Shown here: positions 1-7,338 of the stretch, one piece after another
Numbering within the stretch: the first letter of the stretch is position 1
How the letters are laid out: each line of letters starts with the position of its first letter
Assembly (NCBI GenBank): GCA_025352435.1
Contig: JANXTN010000356.1
Span: 1-8,061 of the forward strand
DNA length: 8,061 nucleotides
Source of the DNA: Ferruginibacter sp.
Lineage (GTDB): Bacteria > Bacteroidota > Bacteroidia > Chitinophagales > Chitinophagaceae
Reading direction: 5' to 3'
The notes under the pieces: model-generated
The model's input: the letters and a program-made list of their open reading frames with translations, nothing else
What the model was told of the DNA's origin: nothing
Databases searched by the model: none
Made by a program: the position numbers and the translations under genes

Positions 1-1
1 A

Positions 2-118
2 ACTGAAGCTTCGCTGTTTAAAAAATACTTCCTTCCTACGGAAAATCTTAAGATATTTTATTTAACTAAAACAGACCTTAAAAAAATTATTTATACTTAC
101 TTTAAGATATTATCCTGA
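2..118 (+). CDS. Possible C-terminal end of an upstream gene (partial)
   Basis: One frame is open from the left edge of the window for 38 codons and ends at a TGA at 116-118. The peptide is rich in Lys, Phe, Tyr, Ile and Leu and ends in YTYFKILS. I do not recognise a family in it. The first 45 bases are visibly richer in G and C than the rest of the leader, as expected for a coding end, but an open stretch of this length is not rare by chance in AT-rich DNA, and another frame is also open for about 20 codons. The orientation matches every other gene in the window. Confidence is low because no motif supports the call. Confidence 0.25.
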   Translation, partial: TEASLFKKYFLPTENLKIFYLTKTDLKKIIYTYFKILS

Positions 119-267
119 ATATTTTCCTGCATTTCAATTCCATTTAAAATGGTATTTATTAAGAAGCTAAACGACATTCTCTTTAGAAAAATTACATGAC
201 ATTATTTACCCCTTCGGTATTTTAGATAATACCAAATTTCTTATCTTCAACATACAACGTTAAACGC
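119..267. other. AT-rich non-coding leader before the lamin-tail gene
   Basis: I see no reading frame on either strand that looks like a gene. The stretch contains a 13-base palindrome-like element, CCATTTAAAATGG, at 140-152. It also has two mutually exclusive small inverted repeats near the gene: TACC (207-210) with GGTA (216-219), and GGTATT (216-221) with AATACC (228-233) around a 6-base loop. None is GC-rich or followed by a T-run, so none is a convincing intrinsic terminator. Confidence 0.5.
242..249 (+). promoter_or_regulatory. Weak -7-like element before lamin-tail gene
   Basis: TATCTTCA lies 18 bases upstream of the ATG at 268 and matches the Bacteroidota -7 consensus TAnnTTTG at only four of six fixed positions. 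No TTG occurs at the expected upstream spacing. This is a candidate by position, not a solid promoter. Confidence 0.18.
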
Positions 268-2874
268 ATGAGTAAACTTTTACTTCTCACTATATTATTA
301 ATTTTTTTTAGTGGTACAAAAGCACAGGTAGCAGATAATTTTGCTGATGGAAACTTTACTACAAACCCAACATGGATAGGCAATACAGGCGACTGGATCA
401 TAAATCCGGCTTTTCAATTGCAAAGCAATAGCACGGTTGCAAACAGTACATTTTATTTAAGCACAGCAAGTACTTTGGCTACTACAGCGCAATGGGATTT
501 CTATTGCTACCTCGCATTTAATCCATCCGGTTCCAACTATGTAGATGTGTTTTTGACGGCTTCTGCACGTGACTTAATACTAGCATCCACCACAGGTTAT
601 TTTGTTAGAATAGGTAATACACAGGATGAAATTTCTCTTTATAAAAAAGATGCGTCAGGAGTAGCTACAAAAATTATTGATGGGGTAGATGCTGTGCTAA
701 ACACCAGCAACAATGTTTTAAAAATAAGAGTTGTCAGAAACGCTGCAAATCTTTGGACACTCTCACGAGATATTACAGGAACCGGAAATAATTATTTTGT
801 TGAGGGCTCTGTAACCGATAATACCTACAACAGTTCTGTTTTTTTTGGAATACTTGTTAAGCAAAGCACTGCTACCTTTTTCCAACGCCACTTTTTTGAT
901 GATATAGTTGTGCAAGCTTTTGTACCTGATGTAACGCCGCCTGCAATAATTGCTGTTACTGCATTGTCAGCAACAACGGTTGATGTATTGTTTAACGAGC
1001 CTATTGAAATTGTAAGCGGCCAAACGGCAGCAAATTATGTTGTAAGCAATGGAGTTGGTTCGCCTACATCTGCTGTGAGAGATGCGGCAAATCCTTCATT
1101 AGTGCACTTAACTTTTACGGCAAATATTTCTGCACGTACAAACCTTACCATTACGATTAACGGTGTAAAGGATGTTTCAAATAACATACTCAATAATGGC
1201 ACCGCAAGCTTCAGTTATTTTGTGCCGCTACAGTATGATGTGGTTATTGACGAATTGATGGCTGATCCAACACCTGTTATAGCCTTAACCACAAACGAAT
1301 GGCTGGAACTTAAAAATACTTCTGCCTTCCCAATCAATTTGCTCAACTGGAAACTTGGAAAATCTACAGGTGAAAGTGGGCCAATGCCTTCGTATATTTT
1401 ACCTGCCGGTGGATATGTTATTGTCTGCACAGGAAGCGCTGTTGCTGCCATGAGCGCTTATGGTCCAACGATTTCTGTAACCGGTTTCCCCGCTTTAAAC
1501 AATGATGCTGATCGTATTTATTTGCGTTCGCCACAAGGCGTAATCATACATTCTGTAAACTATACCGATGCATGGTATAAAAATGAATTGAAGAAAAATG
1601 GTGGCTGGACGTTGGAAATGATTGATACAAAAAACCCCTGCACCGGTATCAATAACTGGAAGGCAAGTATTGATGTAAGAGGTGGAACACCCGCTGCAAA
1701 AAACAGTGTAGATGCAGTAAATGCGGATGTTACCGCACCAAAGCTATTGCGTGCTTATTCGCCTGACCCAACACATGTAACTTTGGTATTTGATGAATCG
1801 GTTGACAGTACCAATGCAGCGACAGCAGCGAGTTACAGCTTAAGTGATGGCATTGCCATTACAAATGCATTACCATTATCCATTTCGTTTGACAGGGTTT
1901 CGCTTACCCTTTCTACTGCACTTTCGCCAAATAAAATTTATACAGTCACAGCAAATACAATTACCGATTGCTCTGGCAATACCATTGGCAGCAGCAAAAA
2001 TACAAGGGTTGGTTTAAGTGTGCGTACAGATAGTTTTGATATGGTTGTAAACGAGATTCTCTTTAACCCAAAACTAAATGGTACAGACTATGTAGAGTTC
2101 TACAACCGCAGCAAAAGAATATTAAACCTTAAAAATGCGTACATAGCAAACAGGAATACTGCAGGTGCTGTTGCCAGCATTGCGCAGTTTACCACAGAAG
2201 ATTATTTATTTTTCCCCGGAGATTATATTGTTGTAACCGAAGATCCATCATTGGTAAAAAGAGACCATATTGCCAATGATGGAAATGCATTTTTGCAAAT
2301 AAAAACGATGCCTTCTTTTAATGACGATGACGGAAATGTAATTGTTTTAAATGAACAGGGCATCGTAATAGACGAGGTGAAGTACAGCGCCAAATGGCAT
2401 TTCGCATTAATAAGCAATGAAGAGGATGTAGCGCTGGAAAGAATAAATCCTGATGCTGCAAGTGTGCAAAGTAATTTTCACAGTGCAGCTACCAGCGTGG
2501 GTTATGGTACACCCACTTATAAAAATTCGCAGAACAGAATTGATTTAGAAGTGCAAGGCGACATCAGCATTACTCCTGCGATTGTGAGTCCCGATAATGA
2601 TGGGATAGATGATTTTGCAACCATACAATACAGTTTTCCTGAACCGGGATATATTGCCAACGTTACCATCTTTGATGCTTCGGGAAGACCAGTAAGATAT
2701 TTGGAAAGGAATGCATTGAGTGGCATAAAAGGTTACTACCGCTGGGATGGGCTTGGAGAAAAAATGAAAAAATTACCTGTTGGAATTTACATTATTTACA
2801 CAGAGGTATTTAATCTTCAGGGTAAAACAAAGAATTTTAAAAACACCATTGTAGTAGCAAGACGGAAGCAGTAG
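268..2874 (+). CDS. Secreted lamin-tail and Ig-like multidomain protein
   Basis: An 868-residue exported protein with no recognisable catalytic domain, probably a cell-surface or extracellular binding or structural protein. Residues 1-19 form a signal peptide (Lys3, then a Leu/Ile/Phe core, with likely cleavage after TKA before Gln20). Residues 20-215 resemble the jelly-roll (laminin G/concanavalin-like) regions of Bacteroidota surface proteins. Residue 221 (DVTPP) opens a bacterial Ig-like domain, followed at about 323 by a lamin-tail domain (VIDELMADPTP, NEWLELKN, LPAGGYVIV). The same pair repeats: Ig-like from 487 (DVTAPK) and lamin tail from 591 (VVNEILFNP, DYVEFYNRS, FFPGDYIVV). Residues 772-865 (SPDNDGIDDF, YYRWDG, LPVGIYIIYTEV, TIVVARRKQ) resemble a FlgD-like Ig fold and may serve as a type IX secretion signal, which is inference. 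Lamin-tail domains occur in many secreted bacterial proteins, sometimes beside nucleases; none is seen here. The family assignment is firm, the function unknown. Confidence 0.88.
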   Translation: MSKLLLLTILLIFFSGTKAQVADNFADGNFTTNPTWIGNTGDWIINPAFQLQSNSTVANSTFYLSTASTLATTAQWDFYCYLAFNPSGSNYVDVFLTASARDLILASTTGYFVRIGNTQDEISLYKKDASGVATKIIDGVDAVLNTSNNVLKIRVVRNAANLWTLSRDITGTGNNYFVEGSVTDNTYNSSVFFGILVKQSTATFFQRHFFDDIVVQAFVPDVTPPAIIAVTALSATTVDVLFNEPIEIVSGQTAANYVVSNGVGSPTSAVRDAANPSLVHLTFTANISARTNLTITINGVKDVSNNILNNGTASFSYFVPLQYDVVIDELMADPTPVIALTTNEWLELKNTSAFPINLLNWKLGKSTGESGPMPSYILPAGGYVIVCTGSAVAAMSAYGPTISVTGFPALNNDADRIYLRSPQGVIIHSVNYTDAWYKNELKKNGGWTLEMIDTKNPCTGINNWKASIDVRGGTPAAKNSVDAVNADVTAPKLLRAYSPDPTHVTLVFDESVDSTNAATAASYSLSDGIAITNALPLSISFDRVSLTLSTALSPNKIYTVTANTITDCSGNTIGSSKNTRVGLSVRTDSFDMVVNEILFNPKLNGTDYVEFYNRSKRILNLKNAYIANRNTAGAVASIAQFTTEDYLFFPGDYIVVTEDPSLVKRDHIANDGNAFLQIKTMPSFNDDDGNVIVLNEQGIVIDEVKYSAKWHFALISNEEDVALERINPDAASVQSNFHSAATSVGYGTPTYKNSQNRIDLEVQGDISITPAIVSPDNDGIDDFATIQYSFPEPGYIANVTIFDASGRPVRYLERNALSGIKGYYRWDGLGEKMKKLPVGIYIIYTEVFNLQGKTKNFKNTIVVARRKQ

Positions 2875-2913
2875 CTCCATATTATGATTTACATTCATTA
2901 CTGATAAATATTT

Positions 2914-2921
2914 TATCTTGC
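2914..2921 (+). promoter_or_regulatory. Candidate -7 element directly before GH3 start
   Basis: TATCTTGC resembles TAnnTTTG with one T missing. If it is used, transcription would begin about 5-8 bases downstream, essentially at the ATG at 2927, giving a leaderless or nearly leaderless mRNA. No TTG is seen 17-23 bases upstream, so the -33 half is missing or degenerate. Confidence 0.3.
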
Positions 2922-2926
2922 TATCA

Positions 2927-4435
2927 ATGAATTTGCTTTCCAAATCAATATCTTTTCTTGCAAGGATGCGCTATAGCCGTATTCATAACTGGATAAACCA
3001 TCCTGCAGCAGCGCAACGGGAAGTACTTCAGTGTTTAATTTCAGATGCGCAATACACCGTGTTTGGTAAGCAATATGATTTTGCCAAAATGTTTACGGTT
3101 AAAGAATTTAAAGAGCGTGTACCATTGTGTGATTACGAACAGATGAGTCCTTACATCGAGCGCATGATGCAAGGTGAAGAAAATGTATTGTGGAATACGC
3201 CTGTTAATTGGTTTGCAAAGAGTAGTGGCACTTCAAACAATAAAAGTAAATTTATTCCTGTCAGTGAAGAAAGCTTACAGGAAAATCATTTTAAGGCGAG
3301 TAAGGATGTACTTACAAAATATTACAACAATTTCCCATCAAGCGATTTGCTTACCGGCAAAAGCCTTGTGGTAGGGGGCTCACACCAAATAAGCCAACTG
3401 AGTGATGATATTCAATGTGGAGATTTGAGTGCAGTATTGATGCAAAATTCGCCGTTTTGGGGCCAATGGCTGCGCACACCGGAATTAAGTATTGCCCTGC
3501 TGGATGAATGGGAAAACAAGATTGAAAAACTTGCGCAGGCAACAGCTGTTGAAAATGTAACCATGCTTGCAGGCGTACCTACATGGACTTTACTTTTACT
3601 TAAACGTATTTTGGAAATAACCCAAAAGCAAACCATCAAAGAAGTATGGCCCAATCTCGAATTGTACATAAACGGTGGTGTATCATTTATTCCTTACAGA
3701 AAGCAATTTGAAAACATTATAGGCAAACAAATAAATTATTTAGAAATATACAATGCAAGCGAAGGCTTTATAGCAGGACAGGAAAAGCCCGATGATGATG
3801 GCTTGTTATTGTTTACAGAACACGGTATCTTTTATGAGTTTTTACCCGTGGAGGAATACAAAAGAACTAACCCAAAAACATTGGGTTTGAAGGCTGTTCA
3901 GCTAAACAAAAATTATGCGATCGTTATAAGTACAACCGGTGGTTTGTGGCGGTACATTATGGGTGATACGGTTGAGTTTACGTCCCTTAATCCATACAAA
4001 ATAAAAATTACAGGCAGAATAAAACATTACATGAATGCCTTTGGGGAGGAAGTAATTGTAGACAATGCTGATGTGGCCATTGCAGCTGCTGCGCTAAAAA
4101 CAAATTCCATTGTAAAGGATTACACTGCAGCACCCATACACTTTACAGCAAATAACAATGGAGCACATGAGTGGCTAATAGAGTTTGATAAAGCGCCTAA
4201 AAACCTATCTGTTTTTGCCAAAGAAATGGATGCTGCACTAAAAGCGGTAAACAGCGATTACGAAGCAAAACGCCACAAGGACATTGCACTTCGTATGCCG
4301 GTGGTGCACGCTATGAAAACAGGAACTTTTAATGCATGGCTTCGCAGCAAAGGCAAAGTGGGCGGGCAACATAAAGTACCAAGGCTAAGCAATGATAGAA
4401 AAATTGTAGAAGAAATATTAGCTCTACAAAAATAA
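2927..4435 (+). CDS. GH3 family acyl-adenylate-forming enzyme
   Basis: A cytosolic 502-residue protein of the GH3 (auxin-responsive promoter) family, within the adenylate-forming superfamily. Plant members adenylate a carboxylic acid and couple it to an amino acid; the substrates of bacterial members are largely unknown. Three nucleotide-binding motifs are intact: SSGTSNNKSK at 99-108, YNASEG at 275-280, and RYIMGD at 342-347. The C-terminal part keeps the family ending GGQHKVPRLSNDR. Length fits bacterial GH3 proteins (about 500; plant enzymes are nearer 600). There is no signal peptide or membrane segment. I start at ATG 2927 (MNLLSKS); an in-frame TTG at 2918 would add three residues but lies in a promoter-like element. 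The gene follows the lamin-tail gene by 52 bases with no terminator visible between them. Family is confident; the acyl and amine substrates cannot be read from the sequence. Confidence 0.93.
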   Translation: MNLLSKSISFLARMRYSRIHNWINHPAAAQREVLQCLISDAQYTVFGKQYDFAKMFTVKEFKERVPLCDYEQMSPYIERMMQGEENVLWNTPVNWFAKSSGTSNNKSKFIPVSEESLQENHFKASKDVLTKYYNNFPSSDLLTGKSLVVGGSHQISQLSDDIQCGDLSAVLMQNSPFWGQWLRTPELSIALLDEWENKIEKLAQATAVENVTMLAGVPTWTLLLLKRILEITQKQTIKEVWPNLELYINGGVSFIPYRKQFENIIGKQINYLEIYNASEGFIAGQEKPDDDGLLLFTEHGIFYEFLPVEEYKRTNPKTLGLKAVQLNKNYAIVISTTGGLWRYIMGDTVEFTSLNPYKIKITGRIKHYMNAFGEEVIVDNADVAIAAAALKTNSIVKDYTAAPIHFTANNNGAHEWLIEFDKAPKNLSVFAKEMDAALKAVNSDYEAKRHKDIALRMPVVHAMKTGTFNAWLRSKGKVGGQHKVPRLSNDRKIVEEILALQK

Positions 4436-4484
4436 GTTCCCCTTTTTTATACCTCATTTAATGGAAACATATTTTTTTAAATAT

Positions 4485-4492
4485 TACATTTA
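4485..4492 (+). promoter_or_regulatory. Weak -7-like element before S9 peptidase gene
   Basis: TACATTTA matches TAnnTTTG at all fixed positions except the last G, and lies 27 bases upstream of the ATG at 4520. No clear TTG is found at the usual -33 spacing. The surrounding 84-base gap is very AT-rich, so chance matches are likely. Confidence 0.22.
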
Positions 4493-4519
4493 TAAATAAA
4501 TAATCAAAACCAACACTAC

Positions 4520-6502
4520 ATGAAATTTCTCCACGCATTTATTTTTATGCTTCTTGCTGCGTTTACTTCTCTTGCGCAGAACAACACAAAAAGAAGTTTG
4601 ATACCTACTGATGTTTACAAAATAAAAAATATTGCTGACCCGCGAGTTTCGCCGGACGGCAAATGGGTAGCTTATGTTTTAAGCACTGTAGATACTGCAA
4701 AAGATAAACGTAACAGCGATATATGGATGGTGAGTTTAGATGGAAAAGAAACATTGCAAATGACCAATACCGAAGATGGGGAATCAAGCCCGAGATGGAG
4801 CCCTGACGGGAAGTACCTATCGTTTATTGCATCTAGAAATGGCGACAAGCATTCTCAGATTTGGTTGATGGACAGAAGAGGTGGTGAAGCAAAAAAAATG
4901 ACTGATACGAAAGGCGATATCGGTGAATATACATGGAGCCCCGATGGGAAGAAAATTGCGCTCAGCATTGTTGACCAAGACTTTACTGATACTGCAAAAA
5001 CAAAAACACGGTTGCCTTATGTAATGGATCGCTACCATTTTAAACAGGACAGAGATGGTTGGATTGAAGACCGTTATAATCACCTATATGTTTTTGACAT
5101 GGATACAAAAAAAATGGATACTTTGACCAAGGGTAACTTCAATGAAACTTCGCCGCAGTGGAGCCCTAATGGTAAGCAACTTGCCTTTGTAAGTAACCGT
5201 AGTGCTGACCCTGATAGAAATGACAATGAAGATATTTTTGTAATGAATGCAGAAAAAAATGCAGCATTAAAAAAACTTACAGACTGGCCCGGTGCAGATA
5301 GAAATCCAAGATGGAGCCCTGATGGTGAAACCATTGCCTATACAAGCACTTCGAGCAATTTAAATTTTACCATGTATGGGCAAAACGGTGTTTCATTAGT
5401 AACTCCATCAACTGGCGTCGTAAAGTCTTTAGCAGGAACGGTTGATAGAAATGTGGGAGATATTCAATGGAGCAATGATGGAAAAAATATTATCTGTTTG
5501 GTTACAGATGACAGAAAGCAATATGTAGGAAATATTTCTTTGGCAAATAATATGCTTTCAACTATTTCCGGTGATGAAAAAAGTTTTTCAGATATACAAC
5601 TAAACAGTTCTTCCAATACCATTGTCACCATTTTAAGTGAACCACAATTTCCTGGTGAATTGTATGTAATAGAAAATAAGCAATTAAGAAGGCTTACACA
5701 TATTCAGGATTCTGTCACGAATCAAATTCAATTTTCAAAGGCTGAAGGGTTTACATCTGTAAGTAAAGACGGAGCAAAAATATCAGGCATTTTGTACCGT
5801 CCGGTAAATGCGCCAGAAGGAAAGAAGTTACCAACCATTCTTTTTATACATGGCGGTCCTGTTGGTCAGGATGATTATGGGTTTGACCTTAGTCGCCAGA
5901 TGCTTGCTGCTGCAGGCTATGCAGTTGCGGGAGTGAATTACAGAGGCAGCAATGGCAGAGGAATAGAATTTACAAAAGCTATTTATGCAGATTGGGGGAA
6001 TAAGGAAGTGATGGATATTTTAGGAGCAGCAGATTACCTCGTGAAAATGGGCATCGCCGATGAAAATAATCTAGGTATTGGCGGCTGGAGTTATGGCGGC
6101 ATATTAACCAATTATACCATTGCGAGTACTACGAGGTTTAAAGCTGCTGCAAGTGGTGCAGGCAGTTCATTGCAATTAAGTATGTATGGTGTAGACCAGT
6201 ATGTATCTCAATACGAAACAGAATTGGGTGCGCCATGGAAAAATCCAAAAAAATGGATAGACCTCTCTTATCCGTTTTTTAATGCGGATAAAATAAAAAC
6301 ACCTACGCTATTTATGGCCGGTGAAAAAGATTTTAATGTGCCTTCTGCCGGCTCTGAGCAAATGTATCAGGCTTTGCGTTCTCTAAATATTCCAACGCAA
6401 TTGGTCATTTATCCGGGACAGTTTCACGGCATATCAAAACCTTCTTACCAGGTAGATCGTTTTGAACGTTACATAAAATGGTTTAATAAATATTTGAAAT
6501 AG
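4520..6502 (+). CDS. Exported S9 family serine peptidase (prolyl oligopeptidase type)
   Basis: A 660-residue exported peptidase expected to trim peptides outside the cytoplasm, probably in the periplasm. Residues 1-19 form a signal peptide (MKF, hydrophobic core, likely cleavage after SLA before Gln20). Residues about 25-400 form a beta-propeller of TolB/PD40-type blades, with repeats SPDG at 44, WSPDG at 93, 139 and 265, WSPNG at 214 and WSNDG at 317. The alpha/beta-hydrolase domain fills about 410-660: oxyanion-hole HGGP at 444-447, NYRGSNGRG after it, the nucleophile Ser524 in GGWSYGG, Asp604 in GEKDFNVP and His636 in QFHGIS. The catalytic triad is complete. The layout is closest to the acylaminoacyl-peptidase/DPP5-like branch (S9C); exact cleavage preference cannot be told from sequence alone. 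It sits 84 bases after the GH3 gene and 79 before fabG, with no functional link evident. Confidence 0.94.
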   Translation: MKFLHAFIFMLLAAFTSLAQNNTKRSLIPTDVYKIKNIADPRVSPDGKWVAYVLSTVDTAKDKRNSDIWMVSLDGKETLQMTNTEDGESSPRWSPDGKYLSFIASRNGDKHSQIWLMDRRGGEAKKMTDTKGDIGEYTWSPDGKKIALSIVDQDFTDTAKTKTRLPYVMDRYHFKQDRDGWIEDRYNHLYVFDMDTKKMDTLTKGNFNETSPQWSPNGKQLAFVSNRSADPDRNDNEDIFVMNAEKNAALKKLTDWPGADRNPRWSPDGETIAYTSTSSNLNFTMYGQNGVSLVTPSTGVVKSLAGTVDRNVGDIQWSNDGKNIICLVTDDRKQYVGNISLANNMLSTISGDEKSFSDIQLNSSSNTIVTILSEPQFPGELYVIENKQLRRLTHIQDSVTNQIQFSKAEGFTSVSKDGAKISGILYRPVNAPEGKKLPTILFIHGGPVGQDDYGFDLSRQMLAAAGYAVAGVNYRGSNGRGIEFTKAIYADWGNKEVMDILGAADYLVKMGIADENNLGIGGWSYGGILTNYTIASTTRFKAAASGAGSSLQLSMYGVDQYVSQYETELGAPWKNPKKWIDLSYPFFNADKIKTPTLFMAGEKDFNVPSAGSEQMYQALRSLNIPTQLVIYPGQFHGISKPSYQVDRFERYIKWFNKYLK

Positions 6503-6527
6503 ATTTTGTAATATTTTTTTAAAACCA

Positions 6528-6560
6528 TTTGGGCGGAGATAATGATTCCCACTAAATTGC
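6528..6560 (+). promoter_or_regulatory. fabG: Candidate promoter for fabG-GNAT unit
   Basis: TTTG at 6528-6531 is followed after 21 bases by TAAATTGC (6553-6560), which resembles the Bacteroidota pair TTTG and TAnnTTTG at an acceptable spacing, with one T missing in the -7 part. The ATG of fabG follows 21 bases after the element. This is the only candidate in the window with both halves present. Confidence 0.38.
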
Positions 6561-6581
6561 AGGCTTACACAAATAATAGAA

Positions 6582-7337
6582 ATGAAACTTTTAGAAAATA
6601 AAACAGCCATTGTAACTGGCGCTGCTAGAGGAATTGGAGAAGCTATTGCAATAAAATTTGCAGAGCAAGGGTGCAATGTTGCGTTTACTTATGTGAGTGA
6701 CAGTAGTAACGAAAAGGCTAATAGCTTAGTAGAAAAGCTAACTGCCCTTGGTGTTAAAGCAAAAGCGTATCAAACTAATGCTGGCGATTATGCCGCATCT
6801 GAAATATTTGTAAATGATGTTGTAAAAGAATTTGGGCAAATAGATATTTGTGTCAATAATGCAGGAATATCAAAAGATAATTTATTGCTGCGTATGACGC
6901 CTGAGCAATGGGACGATGTAATGAACATCAACTTAAAAAGTGTATTCAATATTACCAAGCAGGTTATAAAACCAATGATGAAGGCACGCAGCGGCAGCAT
7001 CATCAATATGAGCAGTATTATTGGCGAAACGGGCAATGCAGGCCAAAGCAGTTATGCAGCAAGCAAAGCAGGAATAATAGGTTTTACAAAAAGCATAGCC
7101 AAAGAAATAGGCAGTAGGAATATACGCTGTAATGCGATAGCACCTGGCTTTGTAGAAACTGATATGACGAGCTATTTAAAAGAAGGTGAAGCATCAGACA
7201 AATACAAAGCTTCTATACCGCTTGGCAGATTTGCAAGTGCGGAAGATATTGCCAACGCAGCGCTTTTTCTTGCGAGTGATATGGGTAATTATATAACCGG
7301 GCAAACCATCAGTGTTTGCGGTGGATTGAATATTTAA
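6582..7337 (+). CDS. fabG: 3-oxoacyl-[acyl-carrier-protein] reductase FabG
   Basis: A 251-residue classical short-chain dehydrogenase/reductase. FabG reduces 3-oxoacyl-ACP to (R)-3-hydroxyacyl-ACP with NADPH in each cycle of fatty-acid elongation, in the cytosol. The Rossmann motif TGAARGIG is at 12-19 and NNAG at 92-95. The active-site tetrad is complete: Asn117 (MNINLKS), Ser145 (NMSSIIG), Tyr158 and Lys162 (SSYAASKAG). The ARSG and GSRNIR arginines sit where FabG proteins contact acyl carrier protein, and the ending ITGQTISVCGG is typical. Length is close to the usual 244-248. The start ATG has no Shine-Dalgarno sequence but is preceded by an A-rich stretch, normal for this phylum. It is not beside fabD, acpP or fabF; its partner here is a GNAT gene one base downstream. 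Because SDR proteins are often paralogous, it could be a second FabG-like enzyme with another substrate. Confidence 0.9.
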   Translation: MKLLENKTAIVTGAARGIGEAIAIKFAEQGCNVAFTYVSDSSNEKANSLVEKLTALGVKAKAYQTNAGDYAASEIFVNDVVKEFGQIDICVNNAGISKDNLLLRMTPEQWDDVMNINLKSVFNITKQVIKPMMKARSGSIINMSSIIGETGNAGQSSYAASKAGIIGFTKSIAKEIGSRNIRCNAIAPGFVETDMTSYLKEGEASDKYKASIPLGRFASAEDIANAALFLASDMGNYITGQTISVCGGLNI

Positions 7338-7338
7338 A

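Noticed and set aside
48..111. A 10-base direct repeat, TTAAGATATT, at 48-57 and 102-111.
   Set aside because: Short, AT-only apart from one G, and both copies may lie inside a coding end; no further copies or regular spacing were seen.
140..152. Palindrome-like CCATTTAAAATGG as an operator or terminator.
   Set aside because: The single-base centre prevents a full hairpin, no T-run marks a terminator, and no second copy or adjacent regulator gene supports an operator.
2918..2926. TTG start adding three codons to the GH3 protein.
   Set aside because: An ATG lies three codons later, the TTG falls in a promoter-like element, and no ribosome-binding feature favours it.
6908..7117. A 69-codon plus-strand frame inside fabG.
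   Set aside because: It overlaps the catalytic core of fabG in another frame and has a Gln/Arg/Asn-rich, low-complexity composition typical of a shifted frame.
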